NCBI GenBank assembly: GCA_003339415.1
Contig: PDHQ01000015.1
Coordinates: 186,001-250,000 of the forward strand
DNA length: 64,000 nucleotides
Source of the DNA: Ophiocordyceps camponoti-saundersi (nom. inval.)
Taxonomy: Eukaryota; Ascomycota; Sordariomycetes; Hypocreales; Ophiocordycipitaceae
Reading direction: 5' to 3'
A program made the position numbers and the translations under genes. Below, piece after piece: positions 36,880 to 49,128 of this stretch. The notes under the pieces were generated by a model. It ran no database searches. It was not told where the DNA came from and saw only the letters and a program-made list of their open reading frames with translations. The first letter of the stretch is position 1; every line of letters starts with the position of its first letter.

Positions 36880-37385
36880 TGTTTTCAGATAAGATGAGAG
36901 GAGTCAAGGTTGAGCAGCTCATCGAGAATGAGGGAGGGAATCGACTTCAATGGCTTGCATTGACGCCTGGCCTCCAACTGTTCGTATCTCATTATGAAGC
37001 TATCGTCAGATTTGGATTTTTTTTTTCTTAGATTAGGTATCGATATCAGCGTGCATGCGTTACGTAAGGGGCTGGCTTGGCAGATCTCCCGGGTAAGCCT
37101 TCTTCCCCCACGGCGGCAATAGCACCCCTGGACCTTGACAGCCCGCCGGCAGCTGATTGGTGGAAACGGCTGAGCTAGGCGCCTTTCTGAGCTTCGTCGT
37201 CCCAACCTCCATCCATCCCTGGCTTTTCGCGCTCTTCAACATCGCGCTTCGCCCAGCTGTCAGCCTGTACGTGTGTGCGTTCATACGTTCGCTTATCTGT
37301 CTTGCTTATCGGCTGTTCCCTTGAGGCTTCGTCGTCTTCGTCGTATCATCTGCAGCTTGGCTCGCGATGCTCGATCCCCCGCAAA
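36880..37385. promoter_or_regulatory. Shared divergent promoter RIX1 / YPP1-like
   Basis: 506 bp separate the two opposite ATGs, so both promoters and leaders must fit here. It carries a PAC-like motif at 36916-36925, a poly-T run at 37018-37027, and an out-of-frame ATG at 37367 before the YPP1-like start. Confidence 0.7.
36916..36925 (-). promoter_or_regulatory. PAC-like element (ribosome biogenesis)
   Basis: On the minus strand the bases read TCGATGAGCT, nine of ten matching the yeast PAC element GCGATGAGCT that marks rRNA-processing genes. It sits 37 bp upstream of the RIX1 ATG. That fits the gene's function, but one site could occur by chance. Confidence 0.45.
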
Positions 37386-37538
37386 ATGACGGTGAGTCCC
37401 CTTACCCCCTTTTAGACTCATTATCTTCTCGAATCGGCTTAATCCTATTCGAATCAGCCACTCGCACGATACGTCTCTCATTGTTTTGTTTGTTTACTTA
37501 CTTCTCTCCTTGCAGACGAAAGCCGACCACTACGCTGA
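37367..37538 (+). promoter_or_regulatory. Candidate uORF overlapping the YPP1-like start
   Basis: ATG at 37367 is 19 bases before the main ATG and out of frame. After removal of intron 1 (37392-37515) it reads 15 codons and stops at TGA 37536-37538, inside the main coding region. If the transcript starts upstream of 37367, ribosomes using it would bypass the main start. Confidence 0.4.
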
Positions 37539-40500
37539 GCAGCTTGAAAACGCTCGCTGCGAAGGCAGATGGGATCTCGTGCCCGAATTGGTTCGCAAGG
37601 TGCGAAAACATGCTCCTTCAAGGTCATGTAGGTTCTGCGACGTTCAAAACGCTGTTATCTTTGATGCTGACTTCGCGAAACAACTCCTCCAGGTCTTGCC
37701 CTTTCTGCCGAGACCGAATGCGCCATCTCCAACGTAACCACGGCCGGCAGTCGACCTTCTGCCGCCGACACCGCCCGCGACCTGGACGTCTCCAACCGAA
37801 TGCCAAAGCTCGAGAGCGCTATTGGGGAAGAAGACTCCTCCTACGCAGACGAAAGGTTTCAGGCTCGAGTCTGTGTCGGCTGGTTACACTGGGTCCTGGG
37901 TAGCTATGACGTTGCGCTCGAAAAGTTGCCCGATCTGCGTTCCGAAGATCCCAAACTGGACCTGGCCAGCTTCTCCGAGTGGACTCTTGTGTGCGCGCTC
38001 AAGGCCGCCTATCTGCGAGCCAACTGTCTGACGCGCGACGGCAAAAACATGGATGCACTCGCCGCTCTCGAATCTGCCGCACCCGTTATTAAACGCGTCG
38101 AGTCGAGCAAAGGCATCAGAAAGCAGCTTCGGTATTGGACGGAGTTGTTCCTGACCGAATACTGCGTTCGCGCAGCAGAAGCCATCGACAAAGGCGAGAT
38201 ATCCCGCCAGGATGCCTCCACCCTCACCCCTTTTCGCTCTTGGGCCACCTTCTGGGATGTCATGCAGGCCCCGGTCACCGGTGGTCTCGGCTTCAAGGGC
38301 TCTGTCCCGCGAAAAGAGATCTGGAAGGACTATTACCTGGCTCTGTCGCACGTGTTGCAGAACGATCTCCCGTACGAGCCCGGCCTAGTCACAAAAATAC
38401 CTGGCGATTTGTCGGCTCGTGCCCAGCTTCGCTGCGAGGTGAAAAACGTTGAATCCGTCTACCGATCGCTTCTGCTCGCCGAGACCACATTTCCACGCGC
38501 CGACGAGGAGAGAAAAGACGTCGAGGCTTTTGTTGACGAAGTGATGAGGAACTGGTCCGTCCTGTGCGGTCGCGGCTGGCGTGAAGCGGACCTGGGCCAA
38601 GGCGGACGTGGTGCCGTCAGTTCCGGCGTCTTGGAGCTTCTCTTCGGCGCCGCCACCAAGACTTACCATTCGACCACCATCCTTCGGTCCCTGTTCCTCG
38701 TCCACTTGTCGCTTGCCGAGTTCGACCTCGCCTTCAAGGCCTTTGATTCCTATCTAGAGATTATCAAGAAGGGAAAGGCCAGGGAACGCAAGACTGGCGA
38801 ATCCGAGCCAAGCTTGGACAGTGATGACACCGTGTTGGAGACGATGGCTCAGGGCGTCATGGCCCTTTGCCGGTACGGTCACCGGGACGCGGGTGAGAAA
38901 GCCCGCCGAGTGGGAGCCGACCTGGAGGACTGGCTTTCCCGGCTGCCGCAGACGAGAAATCCCGACACTGGGCCCCCCGTGATAGCAGAAGATACGGTCA
39001 GGGGCGAGACACATCCCACCGTTTCTCCACAGATTGTTGCGCTGGCCTGGCAAGCCATCGGCCTTTCCCACGCGCACTGGTCGAGGCTCACGAGCGAAGC
39101 CGGGTCGAGGCAGGAGATACAGACCAAGGCCATCAGATGCCTCAGGAAGTCGTTGGCCTCGGAATTCGGCCGATCCAAGGATCTCCGGAGCTTTTTCAGT
39201 CTTGCTCTGCTCTTAGCCGAGCGGAGAGAATTGACGGCCGCCATCGAGCTCACGAGATCTGCCTTGATGTCCAAGAAAGGTCAAGAGCACGGCAACAGCC
39301 TCCTGTACGGGCCATACTGGCAGGAGAGGTCGCTCGTGCCCTTGTGGCACCTATTGGCACTCCTCTTGAGCGCGAAGCAAGACTTTGGACTGGCCTTTCG
39401 GGCTTGCGAAGGAGCGTTGGAAGAGCTCAGAGACCCCACTGTCTTGTTCGGAAAGCCGGCGTCGGACACCGGCAACGAGCACGTCAACGGCAGCGGAGCG
39501 TCGGCTGCAACCGAGGCGCGGCGCGGCATCGTGGACGACATGGACGATTCAGAGAAGGAGGGCATCCTCGAGATCAAGATGACGCAGCTGGCTCTCATCG
39601 AGCTGACTGAAGGCCCTGAGATGGCCGTCAACGCGAGCCACGAGCTGTTTACCATGTTCTCGCGGCTCTTCAGCAACGAGGCGAGTCAGGTGCCCGGCAG
39701 CCGGTCGCCACCTCCTCTGCCGCCCAGGACGGCAGGGACTTTCCGGACTATCAGGGGCAGCCTCTTCGGGTCCCATAAAGCAGAGCGATCGGTGCCGTCG
39801 ACGAGGCAGCCCAGCGCCTCCATCTTCAGCGACAAGTCGGCGGCGGCGGCATCGAGACCGTCGACTTCAAACAGCGGCACAACCAGCGCGAGGCCTGCGA
39901 TCCAGGTGACGTCGGAGGGCGGTGACGGGCAGACCGAGGGCTCCAGGTCGCGACGTGCCAGCTCTTCACACGGCCAGCGAAGCGACTCGAAGAGGAGAGG
40001 TAGCTTAAAGAAGCGGAACAGGAGCGGTAGCCGCCAGTCGGGGCCGGAGAGCGAGGTGCTGCATCACCCGACGCTGGTGGATGGAGACGTCTTCTTCACG
40101 CCCGCGCAAGAAATTGACCAGATGAGCGCGGCGTTCCCTTATTTGTCCAACAAGTCGGGGCCGCCGCCGTCGTCGAGGGGTAAAGCCGCCAGTTCGTCGT
40201 CGTATTTCTCCCCGACTTCCCGGTCGGGCGAATACGGGGCGCTCCCGACAGAGTTGACTCACGCAACGCCGCATCTCCTTCCGCTGATTCGATTCCCCAA
40301 GGAGACGGAGAAGAGGCAGCGGACGGCGATGTTGACGAGGATCTGGCTCACGGTGGCGGGCTTTTACCGCAGAGCGAAGATGCTGGAGGAATGCAAGGCA
40401 GCCATCTCGGAGGCGCAAAAGCTGGTGGAGGGCCTAGAAACGGAGTCACACCAGAACGAGGTCGAGACCGGCGGTTGCAAGAACATGCTCGTTTGGGCCG

Positions 40501-41179
40501 AGAGGAGGAGCGTGGATGACTCTTGGGGAGACGTGTGGGCCGAGGTGAGTGTGTGGAGAAGAGGCAACCAGGAAGGCAATCGCTGACGTTTGCGCAGCTT
40601 GGGCTCCTGGCTCTGGCGCAGGGCGAGCCTTACTTGGCTCGATCTGATTTCGAGCAGGCGCTCACGTACTGTCCGGACCACACGGCGGCGACGGTGGGCC
40701 TCAGCAACCTCCTCCTCGACATGTACAGCGAAAAGCTGGTGCCATCGCCCGTGGTGGCACCGGTCGACAAGCACGAAACGGCAGGGGAGGTGATGCGGCC
40801 CAAGGAGGCGGTTGACGGCCGGCAGCAGGGCTTCACGTGGCTGCCTCTAGGCCTAGGCCCGAGTACGCAAGGGACCGGGCCGGAGACGGACGCGGCTGGG
40901 GCGGACGACGATCAGCTCCCGGCTCCGTACAAGGCAGCACGGCTACCGCTGGTGGACAGACTGGCGGCGCGGGACAGGGCGTTTACGCTACTGACGGGCC
41001 TGACCCGGCTGGGGAGCGGGTGGGACAATTCGGACGCGTGGTTCGCGTTGGCGCGTGCGTACGAGGAGAGCGGGCAGCTGGATAAGGCTAAGGAGGTGCT
41101 TTGGTGGTGCGTTGAGCTGGAGGAGGCTATGGGGGTGCGGGAGTGGCGGTGTCTTGCGGGAGGGGGGTATGTTATATGA
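37386..41179 (+). CDS. YPP1: YPP1/TTC7-like TPR protein (filamentation protein Rhf1 type)
   Basis: Four exons (37386-37391, 37516-37627, 37693-40544, 40598-41179) give 1183 aa. Exon 1 is just ATG ACG; only this start reads in frame into TKADHYAEQLENARCEG. The second junction builds SRSCLALSAETECAIS. TPR helices are visible near residues 80-130, 400-600 and especially the C-terminus (LGLLALAQGEPYLARSDFEQ, AWFALARAYEESGQLDKAKE). A Ser-rich, basic disordered segment (about 650-850) separates them. Yeast Ypp1 and human TTC7 scaffold phosphatidylinositol 4-kinase Stt4/PI4KA with Efr3 at the plasma membrane; Aspergillus relatives are annotated Rhf1. The membrane-kinase role here is inferred from family. 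It converges on LOS1. Confidence 0.85.
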
Positions 41180-42026
41180 GTGTGTGTGTGTGAGGAGGGG
41201 GCGAGAGTTGGGAGGCTGTGATGAATCGACTCAAGCTCCTGGTGCGTGTATATTTCTGTTGAGAGTTGTCGTATAGGGATAGGCGGTGGGAGAGGAGGGT
41301 AAGAGAGTGGTAGTGAGGTTAGGGGGATGACTTGAAGCAGGTTGGGGACAAGAGAAGGAGTGCTGTGATATCTGAAGGAGAAAGGTGACTGCTTGATGAG
41401 AAGACGAGAGCGGGATATCCCTTGTCCTGCTTCTCCGATGATGCCAAAGATGGCTGTAATCGGAGAGATGATTGCCTGTCCCAGGTATAATCTTGTACAT
41501 GGATGGTAAGGAGAGTACAGGTGGATGGAGTGGTAAAGGTTGATGTAGGATGAAGGATGAAGGATGAAGGGTATAGGGTACTTGACAACTGTCACGTGCG
41601 AGATGCAGACGTTGAAATAAGCTTCGTCTCCACTGACACGTTTAACGTGACTAATCATGCTTTGCAACAGCAGGCCATTCACAAACATCTGAACTCACTA
41701 TACGGATATATTCCACGTATTCGTCTCTGCCTTTCTTCCTAAACGTAGATGAACGTGAGAAGGGCGCAGGCAAGAAATAATGAAAACATCTACTCCAACA
41801 GTCCATGTCATGAATCCATTCATAAAAGCCTTCTATAACCCCCCCATCTCTCTCATCCTCCTCTCATCCACCCTCCCTCCAAACCTCACCCAACACACCA
41901 CCACCTGTATATGCAACACTTCTCACAAGACCCCAGCCCATCTCACTTCTACCTCTCTATTAGTACTGTAGTAGCAGGTAGCCCAGTTTGACCCTATTCA
42001 TAAACCATTGCCATAAAAACCCCCTT
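41180..42026. other. Convergent 3' region (YPP1-like / LOS1)
   Basis: Mixed sequence with T- and C-rich parts; probable 3'-UTRs of both genes. Frames on the opposite strand are low-complexity shadows. Confidence 0.6.
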
Positions 42027-45000
42027 TCATTGCCTGCCTCTCAGCAAGCCCTGCAGGTACGACGAGAATCCCTTCTTGTCCCCCCCCGCGAGCCAGCCGA
42101 TATACTCATCCCCGTCGATGCCCATTACCGGAAACACGTCCCGCCGCAGCTCCGCCACCAGCATCTCCCCCGTCTTGCTGTACATAATCTGCTGCAGGCT
42201 CGCAATCTCCGTCAGGACCTGCTTCGTCTGCGCGTCCTGCCACGGCCGGAATCCCGCGTTCCGCATCACATTCCAGCACGCCACGTGAAAGTGGCTGACC
42301 ATGAACCGGTCGAAGCCCGGGATCGTCGGGCTCGGCGTCGCCCCGCTCTCGGCCGCCACGTCCGCGCCCCCCCAAATGGCCGACATGCGTCCCATCAGAG
42401 CAAAGGCGAGCCGACTCGGCCCGATGTTGCCGTCCAGCGTCGCCGCCAGCTCGATGATGGACGAGACCATGGGCTCGAAAAAGGCTTGGTTCGCCTCGCT
42501 TATGAGCACCCCGTCCAGCCCGTTGTTGAGGATGACCTGCAGGAATGACAGGTACTCGCGCCGCAGCTCGGCCAGCTGAATCTCGTCGTCGGTCCCCGCG
42601 ATGGGCTCGCGCAGCCCGCCAAAGATGCGTTGCAGCAGCGGCGTCAACAGCATGTTGAGCACCTCGTAGATCTCGCTCTTGAAGCCGAAGACGACCTGGT
42701 CGAGAAGCCGCAGGAACATGGCCATCTCGTCCTTGGACGAACTCTGGGACAACAGGCCCTCGATCCACTGCGGCAGCTGAGGCAACACCGCCGAACCCAG
42801 CACGCCCAGCAGCTTGGAAAAGGACGACCGGCACGCCGTCCGTATCTCGGCCGACGAGTTGAGCTGGTTCAGCGCGATGAGGATGGCCTCGGCCGCGCGC
42901 GAGAACTCGTCCGACACCGCCTTGTGCGGCGGCGGGTGGTGGCCGGAAGCCGAGCCGGGCGCCCAGTCCGAGTAGCCGTGGGCCAGGGTCCCGAGGGCCA
43001 TGACGATGTGGTGGATCTGCAGCATCGCCTGCGCGTCGCCCGCCTCGGCCCTCGGGAGGTGCGCCTCCATGTCGCCGAACAGGGGGTCCATGACGGACCG
43101 TGCGTAAAGCGCCTGTTGGTCCGGCGCCGTGCTGGCCGTCGACGAGATGCAGCCGATGGCTTCGAACAGGTAGAGCTGGCTGGTGAAGAGGGCGTCGGCC
43201 GAGTGGTCCGACTCGTCCGACGACATGTCATCGTCATCCGCCTCGTCGCTCGGCACCTCGGCCTTGATGGGCAGCAGGTCGCCGATCGATCGGATCACCG
43301 TCTCAGCCACGTTCCCGACCCGCGCCCGCAGCTGCTTGACGAAGCGGTGGAAGAGGTACCACGACCGCGTCTTGATCCGCACATGATCGTGATGCACCAG
43401 CCGAACGAAGTGTTCCAATACCTGCGGGATCGAGTCGGGATAGGTCTCGAAGATGGCGCAGTATCGAACGCAGATCTCCATGTACTGTAACAGGATCGCC
43501 GGATGCGCGAAATCGGCAATGCCTGAAGAAGAGAGGGAAAAGAAAGTCCGCGCCGTCAGCCGCCGCCACCTGTAACAGTCACAGCCTCTACTATCCTCCT
43601 CTCTGTCCCCCTTCCCCCCCCCGGGTCACCCCCTTACTTCTTGTCCGCCCCGCCTCTTTTCTATAACCATCTCAGGCGAGCGGCGCAAAGAGCGTGGGAG
43701 GGGGACCTACGGGTACCGATCGCCAGGAGGGAAAAAGAAAATCCCCGGACTCACCTGAGCCCACCATCTTCTGCATCATCACCACTAGCCTCTCGGACGC
43801 CTCGGTCGATGGCTGGTTCTTCGTACCGGGCCCTTGATTCGGCAGCGCAAGCTCGCCAAAGAGGTACATCTCGTGGAGGGCCACGTCGAGGTCACGCCAG
43901 TCCATGGCCGAACCCCGCGATTCAAGCGTCTGGAACGTGTTGGCCACCAGGGTACTGAGCATGTCAACGTAGAGCGGCTGGTCGATGGCGGCGATGGTCT
44001 TCTGCAGGTTCTGCAGCTTCCTACGCAGCTCCTGGAACTCGGCCTCGTCCGTCTGCTCGGCCTCGTTGCCCCAAGTGGAGGTGTCGTCGTAGCGCATCTT
44101 GCGGATGATGGCGTCGAGGATGGGCGCCAGTGTGGCGGCCGAGTCCGGAGGCGGGTGGCCCAATTTGCGCAGGAAGGTGAGGAGATCGGTGAGGGCCGGG
44201 ATGACGGTGGAGCAGACCTCGTCGTAGTCGTCGGAAAAGAAGCGGAGGAGGAATGGGAGGAAGTCGTCGAGGTGTCGCTTGGCGGCGGCGCGCGTGTCCT
44301 GGTCGCTCTGGGCGTCGTCGAGGGCCCTCACGATGTCGGACATGACGGTGTTAACGAGCTTGGCGACGGCCTCGGCCAGGTCGGTGTCGTATTCGGGCGT
44401 GCCCTTGAGCTCGGCCAAGGGGCGGCTGGCGATGAGCTGGGCGACGATGTCGCGCAGGCCGAGGAAGGATAGCATGTCCATCTTGTCGGCGGCCCTCATC
44501 TTCTTGCCGCAGATTTCGGTGAGGGTGTCGATGGCGGTGTCGCGCACCTTGTCCTCGCCGGCGCGACCGACGACGGGCAGCAGCAGGCAGAGCATCTCGC
44601 GACTAACGACGAGGGATATGTCCATCCAGCTGACCCACTTGCCGATGACCTTGAGGACGAGCTCGACGACGGCGTCCTGATTCGAGTAACGGGACAGCAG
44701 CAGACGCCAGGATTCGGCCACCTTGTGCATGTCGTGGGCTCGCAGCCTATCCTTGAGCTCGATGTTGCGCTTAGCATCGTTGCTTTCGCGAGCCAACAGC
44801 ATGTCGGCGATCTCGTCGTGGATGGAGGACAGGATTCGGAGATAGAGGAGAACGGCGGGCAGGGAGCCCGAGTCCCGAGCGAGCTGCCAAAAGTCATCGA
44901 GAAATGTCTGCCAGCCCTGATGGTAGTGAAAAGCGAACAAGTACGTCAGCGTCTGGGTAAGCTTATTCTGAACGGCAGCCGAGTCGGCGCAGACGGCCGA

Positions 45001-45318
45001 GTCCTGATTTTGTCCATCGGGCGAGCCGTAGACCTCTCGGACGTATTCCAGCAGGGCGAACTTGAGGTATGCGAGGCTGTCTGCGTCGAGACGCTGCGAA
45101 TGGACGGCAAGGTTGACGACGTCGAGACAAGCCATGCGCACAACGTCCGAGGCCCGAGGCTTGCGGCCGAACAGGTTGATACACGGCTGCCATGCGTGCG
45201 GGTCGGCGCGCAAGCGGTTGAGGAAGTCAAAGGCCTGCTCCTTGAGCGACTGGTCCGAAGACTGGTTCGAGCCGGGAGCGAACAGAATCTCGACTGCATT
45301 CTCCACCTGGGCCTCCAT
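42027..45318 (-). CDS. LOS1: Exportin-T (tRNA nuclear export factor)
   Basis: Two exons (45318-43755, 43522-42027) with a 232-nt intron give 1019 aa, between human exportin-T (962) and yeast Los1 (1100). This importin-beta-family karyopherin carries tRNA with Ran-GTP from nucleus to cytoplasm. The HEAT-repeat protein starts MEAQVENAVEILF, has the exportin N-terminal domain (SLAYLKFALLEYVREVYG, QNKLTQTLTYLFAFHYHQGW), ESWRLLLSRY and DLLTFLRKLGHPPP in mid-region, and a C-terminal half with FRPWQDAQTKQVLTEIASLQ. The junction codon gives GS-GIADFAHPAIL in phase 1. An acidic loop, SDEADDDDMSSDESDHSA, lies near residue 605. The intron includes a poly-C run. The gene has its own promoter in the 2.3-kb gap upstream. 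Confidence 0.93.
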
Positions 45319-47662
45319 GCTGTGCAACGAAGACGCGGCGAGGCAGAGGAGAGAGGGAGGGAGGGCCTACGGGGGCGTCATGCCGAGGCTCTGCCAGCCA
45401 GACGAGTGGCCGTCGAGGGTGATTTTGTTGTGCCTATTCTCTGTGTCTCGAGCGTGACGAGCGTCTGATAGCGAATGTGATTATGACTGGCGTCCGGTTG
45501 ACGATTGTCGAGTGACGATGGTGGTGATGAAGGGGTGTGTGTTTTGTTTTTTTCCTTTCTTTTTTTTTTCTTCCTTCCTTCCTTGATTGACGTTGCTAGA
45601 AGGTGGGGGGTTTGATGATGGGGCTGTGGTGGCTTTGGTGGAGATTGATGCCGTCAGCAGTGGCGGCCCAATTGTGGCGGTGCAAAAGGTGCCTGAGTGT
45701 AGGGTAAGCGTCTTTCTCCCTTGGACTACAGGGTAAGCAAGCTAGCTTGGACATGGCAAGACAGGTCTAGAGCGAAGGAGATCAGTGACGTCACACAGAC
45801 AGGGAGACGGCATGTTCAAAGCAAAAAGAAAGCAGGGGAAAAAAAACCCATAGCGAGCTCAGCTGGACGAAGAAAACGGCAACAGATCTGCGCCTTTGTT
45901 TTTCTTTTTGAGGCGTACTAAGAGCATGTACACGTACAGTGCAAGTCCGTTTCCTTGCTTCATCCCCCCTTCACTCCGTACCCAAGGTCTGCTTGCTACG
46001 TCCGGGCTGTGATTCTGCGACATGGCTACCGAAAAGGGCCGTCTTCCCCGCTGTTTTCTCTTGCATCGAGAGAAGCGGGAAGATTTAGCAGAGAGGAAGA
46101 TCAGACAAAACGAAACGAAGGAAAGGGAGGGTGAAAAAGCATGACGTGCCTACCTACCTAGTAGACACGCTTTGATCTGTATGTACGGATATGTACGGAT
46201 TACATACAGTCGATAGTGTGTCTGTACGATACGGAGTCCGTATGTAGAGCACATACATACATGGCATCATCACATCAAGATGACGGGGGCGCTTCCGGGT
46301 TAAATAGGAGTATGTATGGATACGGATAGGAGTGATGGGAAATAGACATGTAATTCACTTGGATGAAAACCTGCTGTTGGACTAATCATTCAAATCTCGT
46401 CGTCGCCGTTCCTGCAGTAGCGCTCACCCATCCTCTTCCCCCCCCCTTTGGTAGGTCGTGCGTGACACGAAATGTCTACTTATGCAAAGAAAGGATTTTC
46501 AGCGGTACGACAGAATCAAATCAAATAGGCTGACGGACGGACGGATGCTGTGACATTCAACCCAGCCAAATAAGCATGCATATGTGCGGTACGGAGTACG
46601 GATACACACACACTCATACAGCATCGTGTGAACGGTGTCATGTAACCGTACCTGGTAGACACACAGCCTTATCCCAAGTGAATTATGTATTATATGCATA
46701 CAATCACTTATACACGCGTATTTATTCCGTACGCGGACATCCCACGGATGCCTCTCTCTCGTCCAAGCCAAACTACCTACCTACGGACTCCAGTCTGAAG
46801 CAGCTTTACACCACACGGACCACGCTGATCCCCCGCCCATCCATGATCCATCCCATCCATCCCATCCTCACGTGTCTACCTACCTGCCTACCTAACTATC
46901 CGTCCGTACATACAGGCTATATACGCTATACATAGCCGCCGCTCGTATCAGCATCGACGGGCTCATTACGGCCAGCCGAGCAAAGGGCAGGGGGGGGAAG
47001 CTAAGCATGCTCCCCGTACACAGTATCCCGCTCACCCTCACTCACACTCACCACTCACACACACACACACACCCCTTTTTGGGACGAGATGCCATGTTAA
47101 TGTACGACACCTTGCCTCTGCCTACCGCCTACCATCCTCCCATGCAGGGGCCGATGACCAAAAAAAAAACAATCCTTCCCACCACCACGACGCCAAAAAC
47201 AGTCCCCAAATCTCCACCACCCAAGGCCCCCCTCGGCCCGTGAATGGAGGAGGATCATCCCGCCTCTAATCTCCCGGGGGTTAGAACGCCCGAACCATAC
47301 ACAGGCTCAGGCACACACACACACACACCCCCCCTGGTCGAAGGCAAAGAAAGGAAATAAAAAAAAGGAGAGAGAAAAAGACGTAGAGAAGAGTATGCTC
47401 GCGTAGGTATTTATTCCATCACTTTTCCCTCCCCCCCCTTCTCTGTCTTTCTCTGTCTCCTGTCGAAATTCTTCTTCTCTTCTTTCGCTCTCGACCAAGA
47501 CCGTCCTCTCCCCCCCTCCCATCTTTACACGAGAACTTGACCCTTTAAGACCGGTCGTCCATTCTTTCTCTCTCCTTGCAAAGTCACTCCTTAATTGGTA
47601 ATTTTCATAACATTCTTCCCTTTTCACTCCATTTAAACAACAAAAAAAACACATCCTTCAAG
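45319..47662. other. 2.3-kb intergenic region
   Basis: T-rich and A-rich tracts, TACC/GGTA and CATA arrays, CA microsatellites (47041-47072, 47311-47328), a TACGGAGTCCGTA palindrome at 46230-46242 and TACGGAGTA at 46590-46598. The last 300 bases are CT-rich and likely form the GPI-protein promoter. No gene seen. Confidence 0.6.
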
Positions 47663-49128
47663 ATGCGTTTCTCTACCGTCGCCGCCATGGCCGGCTCGGC
47701 CCTGGCTACGGATTACCCCCTGCCCCAGGTGTCGAACAAGGTGTCTCCTCAGGTTTCCCCTCAGGTGTCGAGCCAGGTCGTGTCTCCCCAGGTGTCGAGC
47801 CAGGTCGTATCTCCTCAGGGACCGAGCGACATGGTTTCCCCCCAGGTGTCGAGCCAGGCTCCTGATCAGATCTCGACGGCCTACACCACCAACCTGGTCA
47901 CCGTCACTGCTTGCCCGGACTCCGTCACCAACTGCCCGGCCAGGTCGATGACCAGCAATGTCGTCACTAGCATCGAGGCTGTGCCCATGACCACCTCGAC
48001 CGTCTATTCTACCCAGGTCCACACCATCACCTCTTGCGGTCCCACCGTCACCAACTGCCCGGCTCACAGCACCATCATGTCCACCGAGATCATTGCCGTC
48101 TCCACCACTGTCTGCCCCGTGGTGGCCAACACCCCCGCTCCCGGCTACTCGGCCCCTCCCGCCCCAGGTTACTCGGCCCCTCCTGCCCCCGGCTACTCAG
48201 CTCCCCCCGCCCCTGGATACTCGGCTCCTCCCGCGCCTCAGTACTCTGCTCCGGCCAACTCCGTCCCGATGCCTGAGTCCTCTGCTCCGGCCATCCCCGT
48301 CCCGGTACCCGAGTCTTCGGCCCCGGCCAGTTCTGTTCCCGAGTCTCCTGAAATGCCCGAGTCGTCTGCTCCCGTCAACACTGCCCCTGGCTACATGAGC
48401 AGCTCTGTCCCCTCCGGTCCCGCGGAGTCGTCTGCTGAAGTGCCTGCCCCCAGCAACGCCTACAACACGCCTGCGGTCCAAACTGTCCCCATCATGATCA
48501 GCAGCATCGCCCCGCAAGTCAGCGAGTCTTCCGTTCCTCAGCAGCCCGGTGAAGGCTTCCCCCAGCCCGCGCCTGCCTGCTCCAGCAGCTCCGTGTCGGC
48601 TGTGACCAAGAGCTACACCACGGTCCTCACCACTGTCGAGTACTCCACCGTCGCGGTTCCTTGCGGTGCCGAGACCCAGGGTCCCATCGGCACTGGCTCT
48701 GTCCCTACCATGGTCCCCCCGATGGCCTCGTCTCCTTCTTACCCTCCCACCGAGGGTGGTAGCTCTCCTCCCTCTCAGGGTGGCAGCACTCCCCCCGCTC
48801 AGAGCGGTATCTACCCTCCCACTCAGGGCGGCAACTCTCCCCCCTCTCAGGGCGGCAGCACTCCCCCCGCTCAGAGCGGTATCTACCCTCCCACTCAGGG
48901 TGGCAACTATCCTCCTGTCCAGGCCGGAAACAACAGCACTGGCTCGTGAGTCTCTACTGTGAAATGTCGACATCTGAGTTCTTTTTACTAACGATACTTT
49001 TTCCTCTACTCAGTCAGCCTGGTGGTCAGCCTGGTGTCAACACACCCCCCGTCGTCGCTGGCGCTTCGTCTCTGACGATCTCCGCCTTTGCTGTCGCCGC
49101 TGGAGTCATGGCTGTCATCTTCGCTTGA
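47663..49128 (+). CDS. GPI-anchored, repeat-rich cell-wall protein
   Basis: Two exons (47663-48945, 49014-49128) with a 68-nt intron give 465 aa. A short signal peptide (MRFSTVAAMAGSALA) is predicted to be cleaved near Ala15. There follow PQVS repeats (20-65), two related Cys modules (VTACPDSVTNCPA near 81-93, ITSCGPTVTNCPA near 122-134), five APxYSAPx units (159-198), Pro/Ser-rich linkers, a third TVLTTVEYSTVAVPC module, and two long PPSQGG/PPAQSG/PPTQGG copies near 400-445. Exon 2 encodes SQPGGQPGVNTPPVVAGASS and a hydrophobic tail without basic residues, the usual GPI-attachment signal; without splicing it is lost. A structural or adhesive wall role is inferred. ATG context (TCAAGATGC) is good. 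Confidence 0.85.

Noticed and set aside
37367..37391. ATG at 37367 as start of the YPP1-like protein
   Set aside because: After splicing at 37391/37516 it is out of frame and stops after 15 codons. The ATG at 37386 reads in frame.
42630..43490. 286-codon plus-strand frame within LOS1
   Set aside because: Arg/Gly/Val-rich shadow of the exportin-T coding strand.
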